A stretch of DNA of 64,000 nt from Cercophora sp. LCS_1 (Eukaryota; Ascomycota; Sordariomycetes; Sordariales; Lasiosphaeriaceae), in the NCBI GenBank assembly GCA_036250225.1, contig JAPZLL010000044.1, forward strand, positions 186,001-250,000. The letters are read 5' to 3'. The position numbers were made by a program, and so were the translations under genes. Numbering within the stretch: the stretch's first letter is position 1; each line of letters opens with the position of its first letter. The notes beneath the pieces are model-generated. The model did no database searches, had not been told where the DNA came from, and saw only the letters and a list, made by a program, of their open reading frames with translations. Shown here in pieces: positions 42,624 to 52,620 of this stretch.

Positions 42624-43123
42624 GCATCCCGAGAGTCCAACCTGCGTGAACCAACGATGCCATTCTCGAAATCACCGAGAGAATCTTCTCCTGGGGTATT
42701 GCGCCCTGGCCCTATGTGCCTACCCAGCACCCACAGGATCGCCGAGTAGACGGGAAATAACTCGCAGGGTTGCTCCATGAATCAGGCTGCTCTTAAGGGA
42801 GTCCAGTCAAGAAACGCTTCGCGCCGGTGGGAACCCCCTCATCCCGGCTACGTATGCAGAGCCGCACACCTTCACCTGGGTACTCAACAGCCGGGTGTTG
42901 ATCCCGCAGCAGGGGCAAGAGAACACAGTCGCGATGGGTCTCGACAGCCGCGAGCAGGGAAGCGCATAAGCTGACCCTCAACCGTGCACTCGCGAGCTGC
43001 CCATTTAAGCCACGTGTGCTCCATGCGCGACTTCTCGTGCGTGCCTCTCGTTTTTCGGACTCTCAGGCGATGACAGGCAGAGAGAGACGGGGGAGATGGA
43101 AAACGGATGTGGGACTGGGCTTA
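42624..43123. other. No gene assigned, possible missing middle exon
   Basis: Between candidate exon 1 and tail-anchored gene 3. Several short minus-strand frames; none is convincing. Confidence 0.4.
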
Positions 43124-43197
43124 CCTGGCTGGGCGCCCCCCGAGGAGGGGGCCGGGCCCGAGTAAAAGGGCGGGTTAGGGTGAAACCCGGATGCCAT
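43124..43197 (-). CDS. Candidate first exon, unassigned
   Basis: ATG at 43197, reading MASGFHPNPPFYSGPAPSSGG, then a CCAG|GTAAGC donor near 43124. It is Pro/Gly-rich and directly upstream, on the same strand, of tail-anchored gene 3. It looks like a real 5' exon, but its downstream partner was not found; phase excludes a direct join to the exon beginning ELSFASYL. Confidence 0.3.
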
Positions 43198-44241
43198 GTT
43201 AGTTGATCTAGAGAAAAGGTGTTAGAGCGACGGCCAGGGAAGAGGAGCGTGTGATGGCATGAAAAGGGAAAGAGAGAAACGTGTCGGATGCCTGGGAAAG
43301 AAGACGAGGGAAGAGGTGCGCGCCATGGTGTGGAAAGAGGAGGAAAACGCAGCAAACGAGATAGAAGTAGGAAATAGAAAGTGAAGCCGACAGGTGATTG
43401 AGAATAAGAGAGGAGAAACGGAAGGAGGAATAAATACTTGCTGCGCTTCCTGTTGAGGGCGTCGTGGGTGGGTGGCAGTGAGCGAGGTCAAACTGCCTGC
43501 CCAAGGAAAGTGGCTGAGGTGGTGTTGAAAGGAAGAGAAAGGTTGGCCAAGGGCCGCAAGGTGGGGGATTTTATAGGCAAAAAAATATGGCCGGAGCAGA
43601 ACAATGGTAAAGGCGAGGGGCACCTCAGGCGGCGTGTGGAAGTGGGTCCCTCAGAGCTGGGATGGAAGGGAGAAGGAAAGGTATGGTGAATCAAGCCAGT
43701 CAGTGGGCCTTTCTGCAAGGAAAAAGAAGGAACCATTCACCAGGTGCAAGGCAGATTTCCGCTGCAGCTCTCGCTGAGATGAGGGCCATTTCGCACAACA
43801 GACTGGGGCCACTTTCTGGCAACGGCGCTAACAGCTTTGCTCCTACGGATCTCAGAGAAATGATCAATGTCAGGGCTCTTCCATTGCGACACTTTGCTGC
43901 AAAAAGGATGAATTTGCTGGAAGGAAATCGAAATTCAGGCACCAAAGGTTGCCCCAAGTCAATGTAGCATGTGCGTAATACCATCTGGGTGGGAGCTTGT
44001 CTGGCAATCATGATTATTTTGCTCGTCGGGACGCTTTTTGGCTATTCGCCAAGTGGCTAGGCGGTAATTCAAGTAGATACCAAATGTAAGCACGAGTAAG
44101 TCTAGTATAACCACACGGATGCTGGGTTGCTGGCCATTTCCCTGTTTGAAGAGCGGCTGGAAACGTGAGAGGTAGTATGGAAAGAAGCGGAAAAGGTCAA
44201 GCGATAAAATAGCCCTGACCTGGTACACCGATGAAACGAAA
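43198..44241. other. Intergenic, purine-rich on the plus strand
   Basis: No supported gene. 43200-43700 is strongly purine-rich (GGAAAGAGA-type), i.e. CT-rich on the minus strand, typical of a 5' flank or leader of a minus-strand gene. Confidence 0.5.
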
Positions 44242-44687
44242 ATGGCACTGCAAGAGAGTGAGCTCAAGAAGGTGTATGACTATTAATATTAATACCACGC
44301 CCTGAGCGTGAGCGCCAGGAGACCCTCGAGCGTGCCCATCGCCGTGAGCGCGAGCGCGAGCGTCGGGACAGAATCGACAGGCGTGAGGGCAACATCAATG
44401 CCTGGAACCGGGAGACGATGTAGCAGTGGAACGACGAGCTGGCCAGCATGAAGGCCCATCTCGAGGCAAATGTCAATGACAAGGTCGTAGCCGAAGTCAA
44501 GAAGATCATTACCGATCTGCCCGCCAAGGAGATGGCCGAGAAGAATGCCGTTGCTTCGTACCCATCATCCGGGAACCAAAAATGCCTGCACCAATTGCTT
44601 TTACCACGGAGGAACTTGCGGAGACTCTGTTCATGTGGGCGCTTTGGGGGACGTTTCCATGTTAGCCTGGCAAGCTTATTGAGGTAA
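44242..44687 (+). pseudogene. Decayed coiled-coil gene with an internal stop
   Basis: An ATG at 44242 opens MALQESELKK; after a short stretch with a stop, the frame resumes as PERERQETLERAHRRERERE and continues RRDRIDRREGNINAWNRETM, then a TAG at 44421-44423, then QWNDELASMKAHLEANVNDK and KVVAEVKKIITDLPAKEMAE in the same frame. The very high Arg/Glu content marks a coiled coil. TAG directly before QWND could derive from CAG by a CpA-to-TpA change. A broken remnant of the same kind of coiled-coil gene as its neighbours is the likeliest reading. No membrane anchor survives. Confidence 0.55.
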
Positions 44688-45256
44688 TATTGGTCATTAT
44701 ATCAAGCCGAAAGGTTTCTGTGTGGTACCCCTTTGTATGACGAATGACATCCGAGGAGAGTCAGGTGGGCGTTGTTCGAAAATAATAGACATGCTTTGTG
44801 CCTTTGGACCCTTGAAATAAAATCATTGATGACTGGAAGATGAAAGAAAACACACACACACGCACACACACACAAAAAAAAAACACGCCTACGCCCATTG
44901 GCAATTCACTTGGCGCTCGGCTGGGCTGAAAGATTGTCATTGGACGCCCCAAGTTTAAGCGCCGTGGGACGCCACCCCCAGGGAACGAAACACGCTATCG
45001 ATGCAGATCTCCCGACCTGCAGCAGAGCCTCCCAGCGCTGGAGCCCCTCTCATGCCGCACATGCATGTGCCGTAAAGGGGTGGAGCTATTCCTGGTAGCT
45101 GATCGGAATTGCAAGTCTGATCGCAAAGCCCAAAAGCCCATCATGTCGGACTGAGCTGCCCACTCTTCTTTCATCCCACCCTTTACCTTCTTTTTCGCTT
45201 CACTGTTCACCACGACGTTTCATTGCCAGCGACGACTGGGCCGTCAGTGCAACACC
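44688..45256. other. Intergenic with a CA microsatellite
   Basis: No supported gene. A (CA)n tract with a following A run lies at about 44850-44883. Confidence 0.6.
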
Positions 45257-46653
45257 ATGTCCCGAAAAATAACCAAATACTCCCTCTGCGGCATCTTCCT
45301 CTTCCTAAGTACGCCCTCCTCACCACCAACCCTTCTAAATCTCAAATACTAACAGTCCCAGTAAACCTCGCAGCAACAATCTCCTTCCTAATCGGCTGCA
45401 CCTCCCCCGGCACCCGCGACCTCGCCCTCTACCGCGTCGACGTCGCCCTGCTCGTCGACTCCCTTCTCGCCCTGAACCCGACCACAACTCAAACCAACAC
45501 GACCCTCCTCCACCCCTCCCTCCCAAACTACTGGTTCATCGGCACCTCGGGAATCTGCGACTTCTTCACCGACTCGCCGCGCCTCACCGCCCCAGGCGAA
45601 ACAAAATGCCGACACGCCTTCCCGCCAAACCAAAACGTCCTTGCCGTCGTCGAGGACTCTCTGCGCATGCACGCCAATAACACCGATGATATCGATGCCA
45701 CAACAGCAGCATGGAGGGAAACACTAGACAGCATACCATCGTCGAGGCTAAAGGACAAGGAAGCAAAAGTAGCGGCCCAGAATAAAGCCAGCGCCGGTCT
45801 CGCTGTCCTGTCTCTGTTGCTGGACATGGGATGTCTGCCCGCCGCGATGCTCTTCGCCGAGGAACGACGCGGTAGGGTGATGGTGAATCTTATTGCGCTG
45901 TGTAGCACTGTCATGGCGATAGCAGCGGGTGTGTGCGCCGTCTTGTCGATGAACGAGGGGATGCATGGCGTTACGAGCAGTGTCGGGAATGTGTCGGGTA
46001 GTCTGGTCTTCTTGTTCATCGGGGCCGTGATTAAGCTTGGGTGGGTTGAGTTGATGATGCCAAGGAAGGTCAAGTTGACGCATGAGCAGATTGGATTGTT
46101 GGGGGAGAAATTCGTAAGTCTGGGTCTATGGTGGTTGGGAAGTGATGGTGCTGACAAAACGCAGGTCTATGAGTGGTGCGAGAGCAAGATACCCGGATTT
46201 TCGGCGACGAATTGGTCCAGTAAGGCACATCCGGACGAGCAGTGGAAGTATGCGGATTTTACCTACAGGGATTCGGATGGGTATATGGCTGAGGCGTTGG
46301 GTGGTGCTGGGGTGAGGCTGATGCCGGGGTGGTCGAGGGAGACGACGTACCATTTGGAGGTCAAGAGCACACAGGAGGAGTGTGACGCGGTGCCGTTTTT
46401 CGTCAGTCCGAATCAGATTGGCATGGTGAGTTTGGATCTGTCGTGGGCGAAGAGGGATGCTAATGGTGACCAGATGCAACGATATAATGACGATCTGGAT
46501 GAGGCGTATATCATCGTCCGGGTGTTTCGTGTTGGGAGGAAGAAGGTTGGCGTCAGGTTCTTTCCACGTCCGTGGGATCTCAAGCTTCGTGGAGTTTTGG
46601 AATTCGGTACACCAACTGCCAAGGGGGACACGCCTGTGTTTATACGCTCTTGA
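45257..46653 (+). CDS. Four-span membrane protein fused to a DUF3883/PD-(D/E)XK-like domain
   Basis: Spliced model join(45257..45308, 45356..46113, 46165..46425, 46474..46653), 416 aa; all three introns preserve frame. Residues 9-32, 162-185, 192-216 and 230-251 are hydrophobic spans with a large luminal/extracellular loop between 1 and 2 containing cysteines (SGICDFF, TKCRHAF), the SUR7/PalI-like arrangement. Residues 263-416 form a separate soluble domain: LLGEKFVYEWCESKIPGF, NWSSKAHPDEQW, KYADFTYRDSDGY, TYHLEVKSTQEECDAVPFFV and RYNDDLDEAYIIVRVF. The Asp at 301 with Glu335-Val-Lys337 (ExK) fits the PD-(D/E)XK nuclease-like core of DUF3883/NO VEIN C-terminal domains. The biochemical role of either part is unknown; whether the enzyme is active is inference. 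The exon joins restore both the spans and the ExK core. Confidence 0.78.
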
Positions 46654-46718
46654 TCATTTATTTTGTTGCTTGACGTTTGTCGGGACTTGGAAATACTACT
46701 GTGGTTACTCGGCAACAA

Positions 46719-48284
46719 TTACTCCTTGTCAGAAGGCCCGGCAGCAGAGACGTGAATCTGCCAATAACTTCTCCAATCCCACCACTCGCCCTTTTCCTCC
46801 CACGCCTGCTGGTCATCTCCTTGACCCGGCTTCCACATCCCCAGCCCCGTGCCAGCATCATACTGCGGAAACTCCGCCTTCTCCGCCAACAGCCCCCTTG
46901 CATTGCCGTCTCCCAAGAACGCCAGAAAATCCTCAGCAACATGGACATATTGTCGCAGTCCCTGGTACACATCAATCGTAGCACCCGTTGTAAAGCTCAA
47001 CAAGAACGGCTCCAACAACGGCGCATCGGTAACCGATGGATGGGACGTCCCCAACGACGTCATGAACCAAGATGGATTCCCCCTGGCGTTATTCTCCTCG
47101 ACAATCTCCTTGACCGTATCAAAGTGCGCCCGGCCATAAAAGATACTCGAGTGACTGCTCCACGAATTCGAATGAACCACCAACATCGGCACGTGAATAT
47201 CCCGATTCAACGGCCCGCTCTGCTTCCCCGGGTCCAGAATGATCGCGCCCTTGAACGGCCTCTCCCTCGTCACACCGCCCTTCAACGCTTGCATCGCACC
47301 TGTGGCACCATAACTATGCCCCGCCACAATCATCTCGTCGGTATTCAGCCTTCCCTTCCACTCATCCAATCCCTTGCCCTCCCCTCTCAAATTCCCCTTG
47401 AAAACCTTCCCACCCAACCCCTCATTGATCATCCTTACAACCCGCACCGCCTCCTCCATCTCAGCCTGTCGATACGCCAACTGCGCCGCATGAAACGTCT
47501 CCTCATTGACATCCCCGCCATCAACAGCCTCCACCTCCGACACATCAAAAATCAACCTTTCCCAACCAGCAACCACACTCCCAGGACACGACCCGTCCCT
47601 ATGCTCCATCGTGACAACCACATACCCCCTCGCCGCCAATTCACCCGCGAAATGGCTATAATCGGTTCGACTCGAGACCGTCCCATGCGAAAACACAATA
47701 ACCGGATGCCCGCTCTCTTCGCCCTGCAGCACCTGTTGTTTCGTCTCCTCCTTGTCCCACGACGTGGCAAATTTCGACTCGCGGGTCGCAGTACCGCTCA
47801 ACGGCGCGTCCACAGCAGCGGGGATGGTGATGCTCCCTGCGAGTGCTTTAATAGCAAAAGTGAACAAGGCGTCGGTGAAAGCGTTGGATATGTGCGCTGC
47901 TTTGGCGTACCCCTTTGCGCGAAGCGGCAGAGGGTGGGGGACCCATGCGTGGCGGTTGTGGTTCGATTTGGCGGCGGCGTAGGTGGTTGGGTAGTAGAGT
48001 GTGAACAACACCGTGTCGAGGGCGAACGCAGGTGTTTCGGTCGTTTTGAACCGGAGCGGGGAGATCAAGCGGGGATTGGAGACGGGGTATTCGATGTCGA
48101 CGGCGCCGACGGCGTAGGGGCCCGTGTGTTGCGGGAGGGGGTGGGCGAAGATCGGTTGCGAGGCGAGGCGGCAGTAGAGGATGTAGGAGAGGCCGAGGAA
48201 GATGGGGATAAATTTCCAGTTGTGGAGGAATTTCAAGGGATGGGGGTGGTGCCCCTGGGAAGGGATTTTCGGGAATGGCTTCAT
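46719..48284 (-). CDS. Platelet-activating-factor acetylhydrolase-like lipase
   Basis: Single-exon frame of 521 codons from ATG 48284. This alpha/beta-hydrolase family cleaves short acyl chains from PAF-type or oxidised phospholipids. The fungal members are mostly uncharacterised. Seen: an N-terminal membrane anchor (WKFIPIFLGLSYILYCRLAS), YPVSNPRLISPLRF, FTLYYPTTYAA, the strand HPVIVFSHGTVSSRTDYS, ARGYVVVTMEHRDGSCPGS, the nucleophile elbow IVAGHSYGATGAMQALKGG, AIILDPGKQ (acid region) and LGTSHPSVTD (catalytic His region). Length fits the family. It is tail to tail with the DUF3883 fusion gene, 65 bases between stops, so their 3' ends may overlap. Confidence 0.88.
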   Translation of the reverse strand: MKPFPKIPSQGHHPHPLKFLHNWKFIPIFLGLSYILYCRLASQPIFAHPLPQHTGPYAVGAVDIEYPVSNPRLISPLRFKTTETPAFALDTVLFTLYYPTTYAAAKSNHNRHAWVPHPLPLRAKGYAKAAHISNAFTDALFTFAIKALAGSITIPAAVDAPLSGTATRESKFATSWDKEETKQQVLQGEESGHPVIVFSHGTVSSRTDYSHFAGELAARGYVVVTMEHRDGSCPGSVVAGWERLIFDVSEVEAVDGGDVNEETFHAAQLAYRQAEMEEAVRVVRMINEGLGGKVFKGNLRGEGKGLDEWKGRLNTDEMIVAGHSYGATGAMQALKGGVTRERPFKGAIILDPGKQSGPLNRDIHVPMLVVHSNSWSSHSSIFYGRAHFDTVKEIVEENNARGNPSWFMTSLGTSHPSVTDAPLLEPFLLSFTTGATIDVYQGLRQYVHVAEDFLAFLGDGNARGLLAEKAEFPQYDAGTGLGMWKPGQGDDQQAWEEKGEWWDWRSYWQIHVSAAGPSDKE

Positions 48285-49056
48285 TTTAGGTGATGGGGTT
48301 GAAACATGGACAATGGGGCTTAGAGAGTGGTGAAGAGGATGGACCGTGTTGGTCTTGTTTTATTGGATGGGATCGGCAATGATGATGCAATCCGCGGTTG
48401 CCAAGGCTTGTCCCGACTGCCCGGTTTTGGGACGGCCCCGCTTCGGCCGCCACAGGCGTCACACTTGGTGGGCGTCCAATTGGCAGGTGTACCGGAGCAA
48501 ACTTTCCACATTGGCTGGATGCTGTCTGACTGTCGGGTGGTGACGGCTGGCGGGTCAAACTTTGGGATGAAAAGGGGTTCAGGGGCGTTTCCAGGACGAC
48601 AATAGCGGCAGAAGATGTTGACGATCACAACGTGACGTGAACTTATACTACCTATACTTGGTTTCTTTCAAGATGCATTTTGGGCGAAAACAAGATGGTC
48701 TCGGAAATAAGGGGCGTAAGATCACGATACCGACACATCACCTTTACATCATCGTTGTCAGTAACGATGGTCACGTGGCTCTGCAGCAAAAGGCATTTAT
48801 TTGTGTGTGTGTGTTGCAGCAATGATGACGCCGCCTGCCGTTCCGAATGCGATTGGTATGGCTCCCCAAACAAGCCAAATCACTACAGCGCGGAACTTTG
48901 CGTGGCGACACAGCTTCAAAGGGACTTTCACGCTCCGAACTTGAAAAAAAAAAGTAAAGCCCGACGTTTCCGAGAATGTGATATAAATATCAACGGCAGA
49001 CTCACGATACTGAACGGGCACAGAACTCCTCACACGTTCAAAAGGAATTGCCCATC
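48285..49056. other. Intergenic between divergent genes
   Basis: No supported gene; promoters of the PAF-AH-like and cupredoxin genes. A short GT repeat lies near 48802-48813. Confidence 0.6.
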
Positions 49057-49730
49057 ATGCTCGCCAAAACCCTCACACTCCTCGCTGCCTGCGTCGCCTA
49101 CGCGGTAGCAGCCACAATAACCATCGCCGTCGGTAAAGATAATTTCTCCTTTTCACCAAACTCAGTGACCGCATCACAGGGCGACATAATCCAGTACCAG
49201 TTCTTCGCGCCAAACCACTCCGTCATCATGGGCGACTTTGCCACTCCCTGCTCCCCGGCCAAGACAGGCGGATTCAACTCGGGGTTCTTCGCGACTGCTG
49301 AGAGTGGGATGAACGTAAGTGGCCTCATCCCACTGCACTGCGGCTTCCGTCCTGACCTACTGACGTGACATGATGGCAGTCAAACGCCTTCGAAGTCACA
49401 GTCAACACCACCGAACCCATCTTCTTTTACTGCGGCTTCCCTTCTCATTGCCAGATTGGCATGTCTGGTGCTATCAACCCGTCGTCTGAACAGAGTCTCT
49501 CGGCGTATCAGAAGGGTGCCCAGAGCGTGGCGAGTACCGTGGTTCCTGATGGTGTGTTTGGTGGTCAGGTTGTCGCTGCCAGCGGAGGAACAAGCGGAGG
49601 GTCATCGTCGACACCTACCAGCCCGGGAGGCGGCGGTGCGGGCCCCTCTGGTGGTCCGACTGGTAGTGGCGCCGTGGCGTTGGCTGTCCCTGTGGTGGGC
49701 GCTTTTCTGGCAACAATTTTGATGATGTAA
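49057..49730 (+). CDS. Secreted GPI-type cupredoxin-like protein
   Basis: Spliced model join(49057..49314, 49380..49730), 202 aa (GTAAGT donor, GGCAG acceptor, phase 0). Signal peptide MLAKTLTLLAACVAYAVAA; then a cupredoxin fold with all four type-1 copper ligands in order: His in PNHSVIM, Cys in IFFYCGFPSH, His in SHCQIG and Met in IGMSG. It is followed by a Ser/Gly/Thr/Pro stalk (ASGGTSGGSSSTPTSPGG) and a hydrophobic C-terminus (AVALAVPVVGAFLATILMM) as expected of a GPI signal. Such fungal serine-rich cupredoxin-like proteins sit in the cell wall or on the plasma membrane and have been linked to stress and development; the substrate or partner is not known. Length is typical. Confidence 0.9.
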
Positions 49731-49921
49731 TTAGAACCCAGTTGCGTATGCTGTCCAATTCTACCTAGTTACCCATTACTTCCGCTACAAAAAGGCGGAG
49801 AAACGGCTGGCTAGCTTCGAATCCGTTGTCTCGGGTTTATACTTCCATGAAAACCCGTTCTACCGTGTCATTTCTCATGCCCTCTCCAGAGGGACACGCC
49901 ACTAATAATGTGGTTCGACCT
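49731..49921. other. Short intergenic region between convergent genes
   Basis: No feature recognised. Confidence 0.5.
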
Positions 49922-52013
49922 TTAGCCCTCCGGATCAGCCGTCTCTTTCTTATCCTCATTGGCACCATCATCGCCCTCCTTGGCCTTGGCACTCCTCCCA
50001 GACAATTTGAAATCCAGCCCCATCAACCACTTCTCATCCGTCTCCGATCCCTCCGTTCTCCCCACTTGCGACTGCGCAAGCGCCTTTGCAAACAAGCCCA
50101 TAGCCCCCGGCCCCTCACAGTACTTCCCAAAGACCAGCAGAGCGTTGACGAGAGCAAACAGACACCCAGCAACAGCAACAGAAAACCCAAGAATCGAGGT
50201 CCGTGTCGACAGTCCATACGCCCAGACCGTACCGGTAATGCTGGTTCGCAGTATGGGCTGAGCGTCTGGGTCCGTGGCGGTCGGAGGCGGATCAGTCTGT
50301 TCCTCGAAACCGATGAGACTATGGACAGTAGTGATCATGGCGCGGTGGAAAAGGTTCGTTTTCGACATTTGGCCGACAAAGCCCCGTGAAATATCGTTGA
50401 TTAGCGCATTAACCATGAGATTCCCCGGCATCTGCCCTGTCGAGCCGGTGGGAGCGGTGTCCTCGATGGCCTGCCAGACCGCGGGAATCCAGCCTGGGTG
50501 AATGTAGATTGGGTCCCCCACAAGCCCATCCCGAGAGGCCATCTTGACGCCGGGGTGGCCTGACAAAGTGGTTGGGTCGTCGGCGACGTAGGTGGCGAAG
50601 CTGAGGTACGCATAGGAGTGGCACCATGGTATGTTGTACGTCCACGGCGAGTATGTTGAGCCGTCTGGAAACGTAACGGGGTAGTCGTATTCGATAATCT
50701 GCTGACTGCGCGAGATCTCGGCGAGTCGGGGAGATGGAGGTGGGTCGGAGAAGATGGCGTCCCAGTCGCAGACCTGTTTCGAACCCGTCGAGAGGTTGCC
50801 ATTGGCACACGACCGCGTGGTCGAGTTTAGATAGACCGCGTCGCTGACTGAGTAGGCGTTGACCGATGCCAAATCTCGCGATGCCGAAGGTCGCGATACC
50901 CGAGGCTCGGTATCGTTGAAGATGAAGAACTGAGCGTGGTCGTTTCGGGCCGTTGTCCACCCGCTACCGACTCGGATGCATTTGATCACGTCGTCATGGC
51001 CATCCGATAGTTCCAAAAGATCCAGGGTGACGCCTAGACTGCTCCCGCCACTGGAGGTGTAGCCGAACGGATAGCACCGAACGAACTTGTCTTGGCCGAC
51101 GGCCAGGACAGAGATGTTACCGAGCCCATATGTGCAGGCGCTGGACGAAACAATTTCTGGACCTCGCCGCGCAATGGCGATGTCGAGTGTGGTGTTGTAT
51201 GTCCGCTGCAGTTTTTCTGATACTGGTTCATCCGGGAGCATCGTTTCCAGGCCGTCTGCTTCCAGCTCTTCCTGCATGAGACGGGTGAGTTCTGGAGCAA
51301 GAGCAGCATCGTAGCTCATGACATCAAACTCAAGCCTGGTGAGTATCTGCCGGCTTGGGATCCGGACAAATGTGTGGTTGTGGGGATCCAGTGGTCCAAC
51401 CGAAACGCTAGCCTTCAACTGGACAAAGTACCTGGGTATGAGAGAGCCAACTTCCGCCGTCCCCTTGGTCGGAAGCAAAAGAACGGCGACAGCAGGGCCC
51501 ATGAGGTTGCACACTAGGGATAGGACAACCACCAGTGCCGAAAAGGCGTAAAGGAGGGCCCTGGACCCGGGCTTTGGTCTCAACGGTCCAACCCAAAACG
51601 ACTTGCTCAGAAACACCATCGGATCCGCAAGTCGGTTGTGGAGAAATAAGTATTGCATGGGCAAACTGCGATGTTGAGCAAGTCTCCATATGATGTTGTA
51701 GGCGAAGCCGCAGGCGATGAGTATGAACCAGAGCTCGAGGACCTTGGCCACAATCTGCATAACACCGACGAATGTTGCGATCGAACAGCGAAAGGGCCTT
51801 GTTTGCTTCATCGTCCGGGTTGTATGGGTCGAAGAAGCAGTCGTTGACAAGGCATTTAAAGCTGGACCCGACCACTTGGGACTTGGCGTTGAGGACGAGG
51901 AGGAACACGATAGCAGCAAGCCAGCCCACAGTGAGAAGCAAGTGGCAGAGGCGCCATATCCTACTCTTTGGCCGAGCTACGTCTAGCTCCAGCGGTTCGT
52001 GTTGTCGGCGCAT
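49922..52013 (-). pseudogene. Multi-pass membrane protein with a one-base frameshift
   Basis: From ATG 52013 the frame reads MRRQHEPLELDVARPKSRIW, a first span (CHLLLTVGWLAAIVFLLVLNA), SSFKCLVNDCFFDPYNPDDE and SLFDRN, then must gain or lose one base near 51770-51800 to continue as FVGVMQIVAKVLELWFIL, a second span. Downstream the frame is open for over 600 codons with further spans (ALLYAFSALVVVLSLVCNLMG, ILGFSVAVAGCLFALVNALLV), an extracellular-type region (about 380 residues, several N-glycosylation sites, Cys-rich), and an Asp/Glu/Lys-rich tail. Total about 695 aa. The clean reading on both sides argues for a recent frameshift or an assembly error. Family not recognised by me with certainty; similar fungal multi-span proteins are common and uncharacterised. 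No GT-AG intron fits the break. Confidence 0.6.
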
Positions 52014-52620
52014 GGTTCCGGGATGCTGAAGACCATGGGAGGGACTGAACAAAGAAAAAATTGAAGGTGTTCACTCTTTCACTCCGTGGAGTCTTGGTCT
52101 AATAGCGCACACTTGGCGGTTGGAGCCATTCCGCCGGCGCGATTCGACCAGCGCATGCATCCTAACACATTGCCAAGGTGTCTTGGCGGGTACTCATTCG
52201 CTACTAAAACCTCAGCCCTAGAGTTATGGGCGTTATCGTATGATCCACCGACCTACCTTACCTAATGTAAGTATCTAGTGCATGTTGATGCCCAAAGGTG
52301 GATCACCGCAGCTCAGCTCGAACCCATCCGAGAAAAATTGCAGATTGCATGATGTGGGACCGCCCAGAGGAATTCCCTGGACAGCGGGACTGGAAGCCCC
52401 AGTCAAGCTTACCCCTGGGTGTCCTGCGTTTTGGGGCATGCTATGCTCCGGCTTCCGTGCTGTGAAAAGGGGTTTTGAGGCTGTTCAGGCCCGGGACTGT
52501 GATGCGAAGAGAGAGTTACAGTCTCTGCCGTCTTTAGGACAATGATATCGGACGAAAGAGGGCTCAATCGCGTGAAATAACACAAATAACTCCATGGCTG
52601 AACGAGGAGATGATATGAAA
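52014..52620. other. Intergenic
   Basis: No supported gene. A CCTACCTTACCTAATG stretch near 52250 resembles the TACCTAGG-type motif seen elsewhere. It separates the frameshifted membrane gene from the P450 gene. Confidence 0.5.

Noticed and set aside
46677..48293. A 538-codon open frame on the plus strand.
   Set aside because: Antisense shadow of the PAF-acetylhydrolase-like gene, which has clear motifs.
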